DNA of 64,000 nucleotides from NCBI GenBank assembly GCA_004335835.1, contig RWJK01000881.1:1-64000 (forward strand), written 5' to 3'. Shown piece by piece: positions 23,347-34,821 of this stretch; position 1 is the first letter of the stretch; the number at the start of each line of letters is the position of its first letter. The notes under the pieces are model-generated. The model did not search any database. It saw nothing but the letters and a program-made list of their open reading frames with translations, and was not told where the DNA came from. The position numbers were made by a program, and so were the translations under genes. Source of the stretch: Scenedesmus sp. ARA3. Its lineage: Eukaryota; Chlorophyta; Chlorophyceae; Sphaeropleales; Scenedesmaceae.

Positions 23347-26300
23347 ATGCAGCCGGTTCCGTGCAGCCTCGTCAAATCACAAAAAGTACTTCTGCATCGT
23401 CCCACCACTTACAGTTGCCGTATATCCGCAGCTAGCAGACGCGTTATAGTTCCGGCAGCCCAGCAGCAGCAGCAGCATGCCGTGCAGCACGCTGTACAGC
23501 ATGCAGTCCAGCACAGCCAAGATTACATGACGCAGCGGCATGAAACGGTGCTGGAGTATTTTCCAACAGCTGTGGGTGAGCCTCAGCTGCAGTCATTTAG
23601 TCAAACGCAGCATGTCATGCGCTCAGAGAGGCTAGTGCACTGAGTCAGTTGTCAGTTGACAACTGACTCCGAGGGACTGCAACCCAAGAGCTTGGGGTTC
23701 AGGCGACATGCAAGTTCACCAAAAATGCTGCTGCAATAGCAAGTTTGTTGCACTTCAACCACAGTAAAGCAGTGCAGCTGCTGAGCGTGCATGGCGGTTG
23801 CCGCATCTGCTGCCCATGCTTGCTCGTCGCTTTCTGTCTCTCTTTCACTGCGCACAAAGCTTGCCTAATTGCCTCGCTGTTTCCGCTGTGCCCTGCAGGC
23901 GTTGATGATTTCATTGCTCGTGTTGAGGTGGCCCTGTGTGGCTACGGCTTCACTGGCAGCAACAGCATAGGTGCGCTTGCAGGAAGCATCCTATGCCAGT
24001 ATGCAGCAGTGCAGCAGTCAGATGCAGTTACATAAACAGAGCGGGAAAGCCTATCTGCTGCAGCTGCAGCTGCTATTATCAAAGCGGCTGTGGCGGCTCA
24101 CATCACTCTTGCAGGACACAGGCAAGCAACCAACACTTCTTGATCCAACTCCTGCTGCTGCTTGTTGTTTGTTGCAGCCATGACCAACTTGTGCAGGGAT
24201 GAGGTCACCACTGTCCTCAAGGACAAGATTGAGGCTGTGTTTGGCGGCAGCTTCAACACCAACGGCCTGGGCGCTGTGCTGACGTGTGGCGTCACAGGCA
24301 TCAAGGCAGGGCTCAGCCACTCGCCAGTGTCCAAGGTGAGGCGCGGCAGCAGCAGCAGCAGCAGCAGTTGAGCAGTGCAAGGTTGCTGCAGCAGCTGCTG
24401 CTGCGCAGTGCAAGGGACCTGGCAATGCACTGCAAGAAACAGCAGCAGTTGAGCAGCACACTGCAAGGGACACAGATGCGGACCCGGCAGAGCTGTTGTT
24501 GCTGTTGCTGCTGCTGCTGCAGGATGCGCGCGAGCGTTATGTGTTCTTCACCTTCCCGCACATTGCCATAGACATGGAGGGCCAGCAGGGCGGCATCTGC
24601 AGGCCCAACAGGCCGGGGCGCAGCTGCGCGTGCGGCGCGCTGCAAAAGGTGCGCAGCAACACGCTTCTGCAGGGTAACTTTTGATCTGAAATGAGCGGGA
24701 AGTTGTTGTCCCTCAACAGCTGCTTGTACCTCGCTGGTGTCACTTTTGTGCACAGTCAAGAGGGCAGCGGTGGTTGCCAGCAGGCCCGTGCATGCAACAG
24801 GCTGCACCAGCCGCCTTTCTCTGCATTTGACAGCCGCTTGCTTGCTTGCCTGCCTGCCTGCCTGCCTAAATGTGTGTGTGGTGCGTCAGGCGCTAATACA
24901 GGGGTGCAACAGCTGCCTGCCTTGATCACGCAATGCACCATGATCCCTGACAGCTGCCCGCCCGTGTGCATGCCTGCCTGGATTGCTGTGTATGCCGTTG
25001 GGCTGCACGTTAGGCGCTGATAGAGCTCAAGGCTGAGGGCATCACGCGCTCCACCAAGATCCCAGGGGTGCACGACCCACTGGACCCCGAGTTCACCATA
25101 CTGAAGCAGCGCCTGGCGCGCCGCATCCGGTGAGAGCGAGGCGGGGATATACCTTGTTGTATGCAAGTGACTGCGGTTGCTGTGGGCGGCGTCTTGTGGG
25201 CTGCCTGTTTATGCGTAACGTTCGACACGTGCTGATGCCTGCTATCAAGGCATGTTGGATGTGTGCAACTGCATAGTGAAAACTGGCAGTGCTTGGCATT
25301 ACCGGCTCGCCCATCCTGTGTGTGAATTTGGCTGCGCGGGTGTGCTGCAGGTACGAGCACACTGATGTCAGGCAGATGGACCTAGCAGAGCTGACAGAGG
25401 TGGCGGAGCGCGTCATCACAGACGTGAGCAGCCGGCAGATTACTACATTGTGCCTTATGTGCTGAGTTTGGCTTGCAATTTGGGGGATGCCTGTGCATTG
25501 CAGAGCCTGTTGACGTGTCTGATGCAATCAGCATCTATAGTTTGAAGTGGTCTTGAGTCCTGCTCGGTCGTGGGTAGGTATGCCAGTTCTCCTCACGTAT
25601 GAACCGTACAATGCACCTCACTGCTGCTGCTGCTGCTGCTGCCGCAGGACCTGGAGTACCTCATTGAGAAGAGCGTCAACCCAGACAAGGCTGACTTTGC
25701 GGTGGTGGCGGGCATACAGATACACAACTGGTGAGACCTGGCGCCAGATCAGCAGTGCCCTTGCTGCTGAGGATGATGCTTCTGTTGCTGTGACCACGCT
25801 AAAAGGTTCTCCTAGTAGCTGTCCTGGTAGGCAATATAGAAGTTTGCTGTCAACATCAGGCTTACCATGTGGTACGCGGACTAGTTCCGTCTGACAAGGC
25901 AGACTTTGCGGTGGGCATACAGATACACAACTGGTGAGCAACGCTGCAGCTTGCATGCAATGTTACTATTAATGGTGGCCATGCGGCCATCTGACTGCAT
26001 CAACACACTGGGGAGTGTACGTTAAACACTGCTTGCTGTATGGCTGCCATTCTGCTGCTGCAATGGCTGCCTAAACTGTATATGAACATACGTCAAGGGC
26101 CGGCAGCAATGCCCAGGGCTAGCCTCATCTTGAGTTCATCGCCCCCAGCAAGGTGTACGTGGTGGTGGGAGGCATCACCACTCACTCCTGAAATGCCGTC
26201 TTCCCTGCTGCTGCTTCCATTCCTTGTCACAGGGCCGGTGATGATGCCCAAGGCGAGCTCAATCTTGAGCTCATCGCCCTCAGCAAGGTGTAGGTGGTGG

Positions 26301-26546
26301 TGGGTGGCATCACTCACTCCTGCTGCCGCCTCACTGCTGCAACTCCTGCCACACCTCTCTTGTTGTTCAGGGCCGGTGACGATGCGCAAGGCGAGCCCAA
26401 TCTGGAGTTCATCGCTCCTAGCAAGGTGTACGTGGTGGTGGGGGGCGTCACCACCGTGCTGGACATCATGCAGCTGCCTGCGCTGACACCACGCCAGATG
26501 AGCCTGCTGGCACGCCAGGGGCCCAACGGGGAGTACGCAGGTGCGG

Positions 26547-26579
<33 letters not shown>

Positions 26580-27455
26580 GGNGGGGGGGGGGGCGTGCTG
26601 AGATGTGCTGCTGCTGCTGCTGCTGCCGGGGGTGGACAGTTTTCACGCGCAGTGTATGCAGCCAAAGGTGCATGTTTCCTTCGGCATTTGAAAACGACGC
26701 CGTGAGTGGTGGTTCATAGAGGGATGCGACACATGCGAGTGACAGCGTGCACTGCCGCGATTGCTGCCGCTGCATTTCATGCCCGCAGGCGAGTCAGCAG
26801 CAGATGAGGCCAGCGTCAGCAACAGCAGCGTGCCTTCCACACTGGTTGGCTTCTCTTCCAGCTACCTGGCGCGCCGCATGGGCTCCAGCAGCTGCTGCGG
26901 CGAGCAGCTGCACCACCGGCAATACAGCAGCAGGCGGCTCTCCAGGTGAGATGACTGATGACTGAAATGAACAACACTGAGGCGCTGCCTGTGGCAGACA
27001 TATTGGGGTGGGGCATGTTATGGTTGCGACTTATGGCAGCTGGTTTAGTGCAGCATGCCTGAAACAGGATACGAGGTAATGCTGGAGTGAAGATAGCGCA
27101 TGATTGTGCTGCATGGCATCAAGTTGACGGTTGCAGTGCACATCGCCTCAAAATGAACAGCATGCAAGCGCACAGCACATCTTCCTGCTGAACCGAACTC
27201 TACCGCGCATCTGCGTGCCAACTTCGCAGACGACGGGCGGTGCTGCAGCCAAGCCCCAGCGCCAACGGCAACGGCCACAACGCACATGCAGCAGCAGCAG
27301 CAGAATCAGTGCCGCAGGGCCCCTGCTGCACCTGGCCTGGCTGGCAGAGCAAGGTGCAGCACACAGTGAAGCGGCGGCGCGACATCAAGGCGCCCACCAT
27401 GGACGGGGAGGAGCCGCCACACACCAGCTTCACACTGCGCGGCCTGGTGCACTGA
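23347..27455 (+). CDS. LCIB: LCIB-family theta-type carbonic anhydrase, plastid-targeted
   Basis: Ten exons keep phase: 23347-23575, 23899-23970, 24178-24335, 24523-24648, 25014-25129, 25351-25423, 25648-25730, 26371-26540, 26789-26945, 27230-27455, giving 469 aa. LCIB/LCIC proteins act around the pyrenoid in the CO2-concentrating mechanism, recapturing leaked CO2 as bicarbonate. The start MQPVPCSLVKSQ opens a Ser/Arg-rich, acid-poor transit peptide followed by a Gln/His-rich repeat. The conserved core follows: YFPTAVGVDDF, then MTNLCRDE (Cys106), FNTNGLGAVLTCG, FTFPHIAI (His166), SCACGAL (Cys188/Cys190), KIPGVHDPLDPEF and DLEYLIEKSV. Cys106, His166 and Cys190 fit the family's Cys-His-Cys zinc site. 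The LCIB versus LCIC/D/E subgroup is undecided. Two boundaries carry decoy copies and intron 1 contains a hairpin. Confidence 0.93.
23642..23669. repeat. Perfect 12-bp inverted repeat in LCIB intron 1
   Basis: GAGTCAGTTGTC and GACAACTGACTC flank a 4-base AGTT loop, 66 bp after the first donor. In RNA this would be a stable hairpin close to the 5' splice site. Confidence 0.85.
25892..25938 (+). repeat. Downstream copy of LCIB exon 25648-25730 3' edge
   Basis: Repeats the last about 50 bases of the exon (KADFAV..GIQIHNW) and the GTGAG donor, with a 9-base internal deletion. It lies downstream in the same intron. Confidence 0.88.
26093..26330 (+). repeat. Two upstream copies of LCIB exon 26371-26540 5' edge
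   Basis: Copies of the exon start GGCCGG..GA(C/T)GATGC lie at about 26098 and 26233; the real start is at 26371, so the spacing is 135 and 138 bp. Both would hit an in-frame stop if spliced: TAG after QG in the first and TAG after SKV in the second. Confidence 0.9.
26582..26582. other. Ambiguous base in a poly-G run
   Basis: A single n lies in an intronic G homopolymer at about 26578-26591, next to a CTG tract. It marks a low-confidence base and possibly an uncertain run length. Confidence 0.95.
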
Positions 27456-29120
27456 TTGTGTAGGCTTAGCAGCACGCCGTGGTGTATGTGGGCTGATTGT
27501 ACACTAGTGCAGGACTGGCCAGTAGGGAGCAGCATGTGCCAGTGCTCACAGCACGGCTTCACTTTTGTGGTTTGCTTTTCTCAGAAAAATTAGTGGATAA
27601 ATAACGTATGGCACAGGTCGTTCAATATGACTTCATGCGGCAGGACCGACGCATGCGGCTGTCACCGCAGCCGTGCATCATGCATTGCAGTGCAATCAGC
27701 CTGCGGATGGACACAGCGTGTGCGCGGGGCTCTCGTGGTGCAGCATTGCTTGCTTGATGTGAAAGGTGCACAGCTATGCATTTTACCTTGATTCTTCCGA
27801 CTCCAGCATAGATTGAAAGGTGCGCAGCTATGCATTTTACCTTGATTCTTCCGACTCCAGCATAGATTGAAAGGTGCGCAGCTATGCATTTTACCTTGAT
27901 TCTTCCGACTCCAGCATAGATTGAAAGGTGCGCAGCTATGCATTTTACCTTGGTTCTTTGGAGTCAAGGATCTGGATGAATTCGTCTTTTACACAGGGTG
28001 CACTGTCATGCTGCAGTGCGGCAGGGTTGGCGCATGCTGCTGACACAGCAGCCTTGAATGCAAACAGCCTGTGGATGGGCGAAGGCTGCCAGCACATGCA
28101 CACTCCCTTCTCGCTATGTAAGTACCCATTATGTTGCATGTGCTTGTGATGCATGACCTGCATGCACATAACCCGTTCATACTCATCAACTGCATGGTCT
28201 AGTTGCCTCCTGCACAATGTTGTGCTGCTTCGCGGCAGTTGCTCATGCATGGATTGAGCCTGACATGTGTCACTGCCGCTGCGGCTGACTGGTAGCCCAT
28301 CGTACAATGCTTTGTGCATATCGGCAGTGATCACAGTGACCATCATGGTCATGATAATGCTTTTGGCTATAAGCAGCTGGTGTCGCTTTTTGCCATGGAT
28401 TTGGGTAGTGATTGCAATTCATGCCATCGGTGCTGTGCAACACGCACACGCATGAAGCTGCCCTATTTGTCATACATGACGCCCAACTGTTGTGCTGCAC
28501 TGCAACTGCTGTGCACATGTGGCTGTCATTGTTGGGCTACAACAAACCCTTTGCCAGCATGCTGACTAGGACCCAATGCCTGCATGGGCAGGGCCCTGCC
28601 TTTGGCGTAGTATGCGAGGTGTAAAGCGGAAGCTGAACATCTGCACGCGTACGAAACGTGAGCTCACGTGAGAGACTGCACCAGGCAGTGCAAGAGTGTT
28701 GCTTCAACCTGTACCGGCACGTGCCTGTTCAGCTTCTGCCGGGATCGGGATCATCACCTTTCAAGCCTTACTTGGTTGCAGCTTCGTCGTAAATTAATTT
28801 GCAAACAACTTTTTAACGTAACACTGTTGCGAAATCAGCCATCGCTTTGTCAAGCCAACCAAGGTGAGCAGGATAGCATGACGCTAAGCCTGTGGCTTCG
28901 TTTCAGCAAGCCGTGAGAGTGTATCATACATACAATACTGCGGTATCGGTTGGCGTCAACATCATACAGCAGCAGAAGCAGCACCTATGTGCGACAAGCT
29001 GTGATACTGCCACTTAGCAGCTGTAGCAGCATTGTTGCTGTCATGTAGCTGCTTGCACACAATAGCTGCGCACGCACACCCACATTGCTCACATATTGCC
29101 GTTTTGTGCTGTCCGCAGCC
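27456..29120. other. Intergenic region with 54-bp repeats
   Basis: Holds the LCIB 3' flank, the 54-bp array at 27760-27970 and AT-richer sequence at about 28780-29000. No gene is supported, although the undetermined first exon(s) of the next gene may lie here. Confidence 0.45.
27760..27970. repeat. 54-bp tandem repeat, four units
   Basis: TGAAAGGTGC starts recur at 27760, 27814, 27868 and 27922, a period of exactly 54 bp, with almost identical sequence in the first three units. The last unit diverges after about 35 bases. Confidence 0.93.
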
Positions 29121-31549
29121 TCTTGTCTTCGCCCCAGCTTCAGCTCACCTGCCAGCTGACAAACGCACGGTCTACGCCTACAGCAGCAACATGCAGCAGG
29201 CACGTACACACGCACCCGGACGCAGCGGGCTGCGCAGCACCTGCCTTCATCCCCACCATCATCACCACCATCATCAGCAGCATCTGGCACCATGGCACTG
29301 CCGTGCTCAAACAACAAAGCACGCCCTGGCTTGTGCAGCTATGCGCAGCTTGCAGCAGTGCCAGCAGAACGACGTGCTGGAACTTACCTTCACCAGCAGC
29401 AGCAGCAGCAGCGGCAGCAGCAGCAGCAGCAGTGTTGAGCACGTGCAGGTCATGCAGGGCTGGGATGGCTCCTCAGCGGTGCTGCTGCGCAAGGGGCAAC
29501 TGCTGCGGCTGGCGGCTGCTGCTGGCGAGGATGCAGGCGCGCTGCAGCTGACTGCGCTGGGTGAGTGATGATGACGTGGCAGAATGATAGAGCAAGTCCT
29601 GATTGCTGGTAGCGATTCAACGCGGCTGCACATGTCTGCATTGCACACAAGGTGCCAAGCAGTGGCATGGCAGCCGCTGCACCTTTTAAGCGTTTGGTTG
29701 CGCGAGCGGCTGAGAAGCAGAGCAACAGCAGACAGTAACAGTTGAAGCAAGTGTTGCCTGCACCACCAATCTACATCACTTGCCTGCTCTGCTGCTCGCT
29801 GGGTGGCGCTGCATCAACCTTCTGCTTTGGTGCCTGCCTTGGTGCCTGGCTGTGCTGCAGGTGGCTTCCCAGCAGCCGACAGCCTGACTGTAAGCAGCTT
29901 CCCGCAGCTGGCAGGCGTGCTGCCTGCCTTGCACGCCCATGCAGGTGAGCAGCGGTGGCAGGGCTAGCGGCAGCAGCAGCAGCAGCAGCAGGGCTAGCAG
30001 CAGCAACAATAGCAGCAGCAGCAGGGCTAGCAGCAGCAGCAGATAGTATAGGCGCGCTTGCATATGGCATGGCAGTTGCATCCATGGAAGAGGCAGATCT
30101 TATAGAGAGGCATCCTTTCAGAGCTTGCCTTGCAAGCAAAGCTGCCTGGCCCCATTTTGCTGGCTTGAGTGGATACTAGATAGAAGGGAGCCACTCTCCC
30201 TTCTATCTATACTCGCTGTCACACAGCTGGCCAGACTTCCTGATCTTTTAGCATTTGTCCGACGCAGGCGAGCTGCCGGCTGGCACAGTGACTGCCGAGG
30301 TGCTTGACAGCTTGGAGCACCTGCAGCAGCAGGTGGTGGCAGATGCAGCTGAATGGTGAGCAGCGCTGCCCAAAAGCAGCGTGCAAGGCAGGGTTCATGG
30401 GTTCAGCTACAGGCATCTTTGCGCCAAAGGTTACATATGGTGCTGCCTTGCTGTACTTCTGTTCCACTACCTTGTTGTGTCATGGCAAATGTTGTGCACA
30501 CCAAAAGGCGTTTTCTAAGCATGCTGCTGCTGCTGCTGCTGCTGCCGCCAGGCGTGACGGCAACGCGCCAGGTGACCCCGTCAAAACCCAGCTGCAGCAA
30601 GCCGTGTTTACAGCCGGCGAGCTCGCAGCTTTCCTGCAAGGGCAGCGCGGAATAGCCCTGGTGCAGCTCTTCAATGGCTGGGAGCCCTCTAAAGGCCAGC
30701 CAATCTATAATCCTTTGGCCATCCACATGTTAGAGCAGGCACTGGCTGCGCCCGGTGTCGCATTCATCAGCTCGGTCGCGCCCGGCGGCGTGGGTTTGAC
30801 CGGCATTCTGTATGCTGATCGCGAGCCGTTTGCGAGCTGGGCGATGCATCTGGCGAGCTTCGGATGCCAGGCGAATGCAGTCGCAGGGTCTGCGTATTAC
30901 AAGCTGCTGATTGGGCAGCTGCTGGGGTACAAGCTGGAGCATGTGCTGGGCTATGTGGCGTCATCTGGGGAGCCGGCAAGTGCGCAGCTGCAGCAGCAGG
31001 TGGGTGCGGGGAGCTGGCCGGGCTGCGGGGCTTCCGGCGCGGCTGGCTGGCTGGTCACAGAGAGTTTGCCCCGGCATGTAAGGATGTATGTATCCTGAGC
31101 ACAGCTGTGTGGCGGCCGCTGGCTGGTGGCTGTGTGGTGAGCTGGCGCGGGCTGCAGGGCTGCTAGCTGTGTGGTGGCTGCGCAGCAGCTTGCGAAGAGC
31201 TGGTTGGGGCGGCAGTCACAATGTTCATACAGCTGCATGCTATTTTTCTGGAGGTGCTCCGCCGGCCTCCAGACAGCTTTCAGCATTCTCACCGGAGCTC
31301 CACAGGGTGAAGCAACACAATTGCATTCTACATGTTCTGTGCATGTGGCTGCAGGTGGCGCAGGACATTAGGAAGCTGAGCAAGGTGAAGCCGCAGCTGC
31401 CATGGAGCGCGTCAGACACCAACATACGCAAGCACAAGCCGGCAGCAGCAGCAGCAGCGGCAGCGGGAGCAGCAGGTGCAGCAGCCGGCAAAGGCAGCGC
31501 AGGCTTTGGAGGCAAGGGAGGCTTTGCCAAGAAAGCTGCAAAGAGATAG
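29121..31549 (+). CDS. Unrecognised protein with Ala/Gly/Lys-rich tail (5' end unresolved)
   Basis: I do not recognise this gene. The phase-consistent exons are: the end of a first exon at 29560, then 29861-29944, 30268-30355, 30552-30999 and 31355-31549. The N-terminal part has a Ser tract at about 29392-29433 followed by a beta-rich segment (VQVMQGWDGSSAVLLRKGQLL). The fourth exon is the most protein-like: FLQGQRGIALVQLFNGW, then a small-residue stretch SSVAPGGVGLTGILYAD and a helix-rich end. The last exon is polar (DIRKLSKVKPQLPW, NIRKHKP), then poly-Ala and a GKG/KKAAKR tail, which suggests nucleic-acid or nuclear association. Whether 29121-29390 is one exon or contains an intron is unclear, and no start codon is chosen. 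Good codon continuity makes a real gene likely. Confidence 0.6.
30177..30209. repeat. Perfect 14-bp inverted repeat in an intron
   Basis: TAGATAGAAGGGAG and its exact complement flank a 5-base CCACT loop, within the intron between exons 29861-29944 and 30268-30355. No target-site duplication or mobile-element body is visible. Confidence 0.88.
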
Positions 31550-32452
31550 GATCTGGTGTGTTGTGGCACACGTCTGCAGAACCCATGGGCCACCACTTCA
31601 AGATGGTGTCATGTTTTTGCTTGGGTTGGGCTCCGTGAGCTTGTGTGGTTGCTCGGTGAGTGGGCCAGGGCCCGGCTGGTGTAACCTGGTAAGGCATGTG
31701 AGTACTCGTTATGCTGCATCTACTTGAAATGATTGACCTGCTTGCACGTTGTACCAATTTTATACAATTCCCGAGGGCCCAAGTTGGTCGGGCACTGGGT
31801 GCTTGGGGTTGCGGTGTGGCAAAAATGAATGGCTGCTACTTTATGCAGCCTGCTGTTTAGGGGTGGCTATCACTAAGCCAGACAAACGTTTACGTCATAT
31901 GTGAGTTGTAGCCTTCTCAGACCTCCCTGGGTGCATGGGGCACCTGCTCTGCTCGCTAGGCCAGGCTGCCAGCTCACCAACCTGTTGGCCTCAAGTTGTG
32001 CATGTATTGGTCACACCCCCGAGTCCAATATCATCATTGTCAGATATGATGCATTTGGTTTCTTGCGATGTTCAACAGCGCTGCAGCGTGGAACTGCTGC
32101 AAACACGCTGCAGCTGTAGCAGCAGCACCAGGGCCTGCTGCATCTGATGGCGTCGCTAGGCGCCTTGACATAGATTATATTACCTGCTATTTGGTTTAAA
32201 AGTGCAGTTGCGCTTCGTGTGCCTGTAGGATGGTTTTAGAAGGTTTCCTCGGACCTCCCGAGGCACATCAGAGGATGATGATGACTTCTAGATGCACCAT
32301 CATTCCCTCAGCTTCACTTCGAACCATCGTTGCACATCAATCGTGAACCTCGAACACTTCATACTGGGCATTCACACCTGTACTGGAGAAGCCCTTACCT
32401 AGTTGGAGCGCTCGGCGCTGTCCACAGCGTAGTGAGGCGTCTTTCCTAGCCA
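31550..32452. other. Intergenic region upstream of the GATA-SAM gene
   Basis: No coding signal is supported. It contains the 3' flank of the preceding gene and the promoter/5' UTR of the GATA-SAM gene. A TTTTAGAAGG stretch near 32234 and the AT-richer segment 32170-32260 have no assignable role. Confidence 0.45.
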
Positions 32453-34778
32453 ATGGCATCTACTTCAGCTACATCAGGAGCGATGGACGGTGCCGGTGCT
32501 CCTGCAAGCATGGACGATGCCCATGACGCAGCTGCACCAGCAGAGGGTGCAGCGGCCTTAAATGGCCTAGAAAATAGAGCTAACTCCAGCGGCAGTGATG
32601 ATCAGACATCTTTGGCGCCAGGTCCTGCAGTGCCAGAGCAGGCTGGGGCAGACACCACACCAGCAGAGTCAGACCCGAGTCATGCACAAATCACGCGCGA
32701 GGCTGCAGCAGAAGCAAACAATGTCGCTGGCGAGGCTCCTGCAAGCGGAGCAGCAGCGCCAATTGACGTTTCCATCGCCATGATGCCTGAAGGCCTGGAG
32801 CAGGCCTTGGCAGCTGTGGCAGCTGCAGCTGCTGCAGCACAGCAGCAGCAGATGCCGCAGCAGCCCTCTACCAGCAGCGCACAGCCGCTGTGCAGTGCTG
32901 CATCTCCTGTTGACAGCATGGCAGGCCAGGCCAGCGATTCGAATGGCGGCGCAGCAGAGGTGGACATCCTGCAGGTTGCTGCGCGGCTACAGCGTAAGGA
33001 GCAGCCCGCTTTCATCCAGACATCAGCGCTCATCTCAAACGTAAGTGATGAGTTCTTGCAAATCAAACGATCTGACATACTCCGCAACCTGCCAGAGTGC
33101 AGGGTTTGGCGCATGCATGCACAGCAGTAATCATCACAGGCTGCGGTCGGTTGTAGGATGTTGACCTTATGTTGACCTGGACTGGGGCGGTTTCCTTGCA
33201 CTGCATGTGCATGTGTATGCATGAACACCAGACAGCACTCACTTGACCATCAGTCTGGCGCAATCTGCCACTGAAAACAGATGCCATTTTTGCACCTAAC
33301 CCACAGCGGCAAGCGCACATAAGAACCAGCAGCAAGCACTTACCAACAAAGGTGCTTCTGAGTTCCACTCCTGCGCTGCTGCTGCTGCTGCTGCTGCTGC
33401 CGCTGCCGCTGCCGCCACTGCTTTCTTATCTGTAGAGCTGCGGCTACTGCGGCACGCGCAACACCTCAGGCTGCTGGCGGCGCGGCTGGGAGATTGGGCC
33501 CAACAGGTTCATCAACCTCTGCAACAAGTGAGGGGGCTGGCCGCTAGCTTGATTCCGCTTTGATCACTTGCTAGACCATGATTGCTTGCAACATGATGTC
33601 ACAGACTACCTAGTTATATCATCACTTGTATGGCGTCTGAATCAGCTGGCTTGGCATGACTTACAGCCCGTTTGCTCCTGTGCCTGCTCTCCTTGCATGC
33701 TGCTCCCTGTTTGCCATCCATTGCTGGCTCATACCATCTGAGGTGGTGCCAGGACCCACATGTTGTGGCTCAAAACATGTAAGATGGTGTGCCAACCTGT
33801 TATGGCTCATACCATCTAAGATGGTGCCAGGACCCACATGCAACTATCCTCTCTTATTGCTGCCTTCCTGTGTGCTGTTCATGTGTGCCCGCAGGTGCTG
33901 CCTGCGCCACAAAGCAGGCAAGCTGCTGTCCGCCTGCCTGCATCCCTTACATGTTGCTCGCTGCTCGCCAGCCACTGCCCACTGCCTCCTTATGTGCCTA
34001 TGTGTCCATGTGTGCCCGCAGGTGCGGCCTGCGCCACAAAGCAGGCAAGCTGCAATCCGTGCCGCTGCCATCACCCCCGCAGCGCCGCAACATAGCAGCA
34101 GCCGCTAATGGCAGCACCCACCCCTCACGGCCCGGCAGCCGCGGCAACCCGGCAGCAGCAGCAGCGGCAGCAGCAGTGGCAGCAGCAGCAGGTGGCTACG
34201 CCAGTGCTGCAGAGCAGGAGGTGACACTTGCTGCTGCAGCGGATGCAGCAGCGAGGGCGGGACTGCCTGCCTCATCTGCTGCTGTGCTTGCGAGGGTGAT
34301 GGGTGAGCAGCTGCTAGCAGAGCAGGGGTACCAGCGCAGCAGCCTGGCAGCATCTGCTGCTGTTGCTGCTGCAGCGGCATTCCCAGATGGCAGCAGCAGC
34401 AGCCACCACAACCACATCCACAACTCCCACTATCACCACCACCAGCAGCAGCAGGAGCAGCAGCAGGACTTATCACGCTTTGCGGGCCATGACATAAAGC
34501 TTGAGGAGCTGTCACCAGCAGCAACAGGTGCTGGATTCCTGACAGACGCAATGCTGGCATCAGCAGCAGCAGAAGTGGCAGCAGCAGCAGCAGCAGCAGC
34601 AGGCGGCCCTGACAGCCTGCCAGGCACTGTCCCTGACAAGCTCAGCCTGATAGGCCCCTCAGGATTCTCCACTCCCCCAGTGGCAGCAGCAGCACAGCAG
34701 CAGCAGCAGCAGCAGCAGCCGCTTGGTCTGCCCGACTTCAGCCGCATGATGGATGGCAGCAGCAGCAGCGCCGCCCGC

Positions 34779-34821
<43 letters not shown>

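Noticed and set aside
24883..24905. CAGGCGCTAATAC as a decoy of LCIB exon 25014
   Set aside because: The match to the exon start is only about ten bases, too short to separate from chance.
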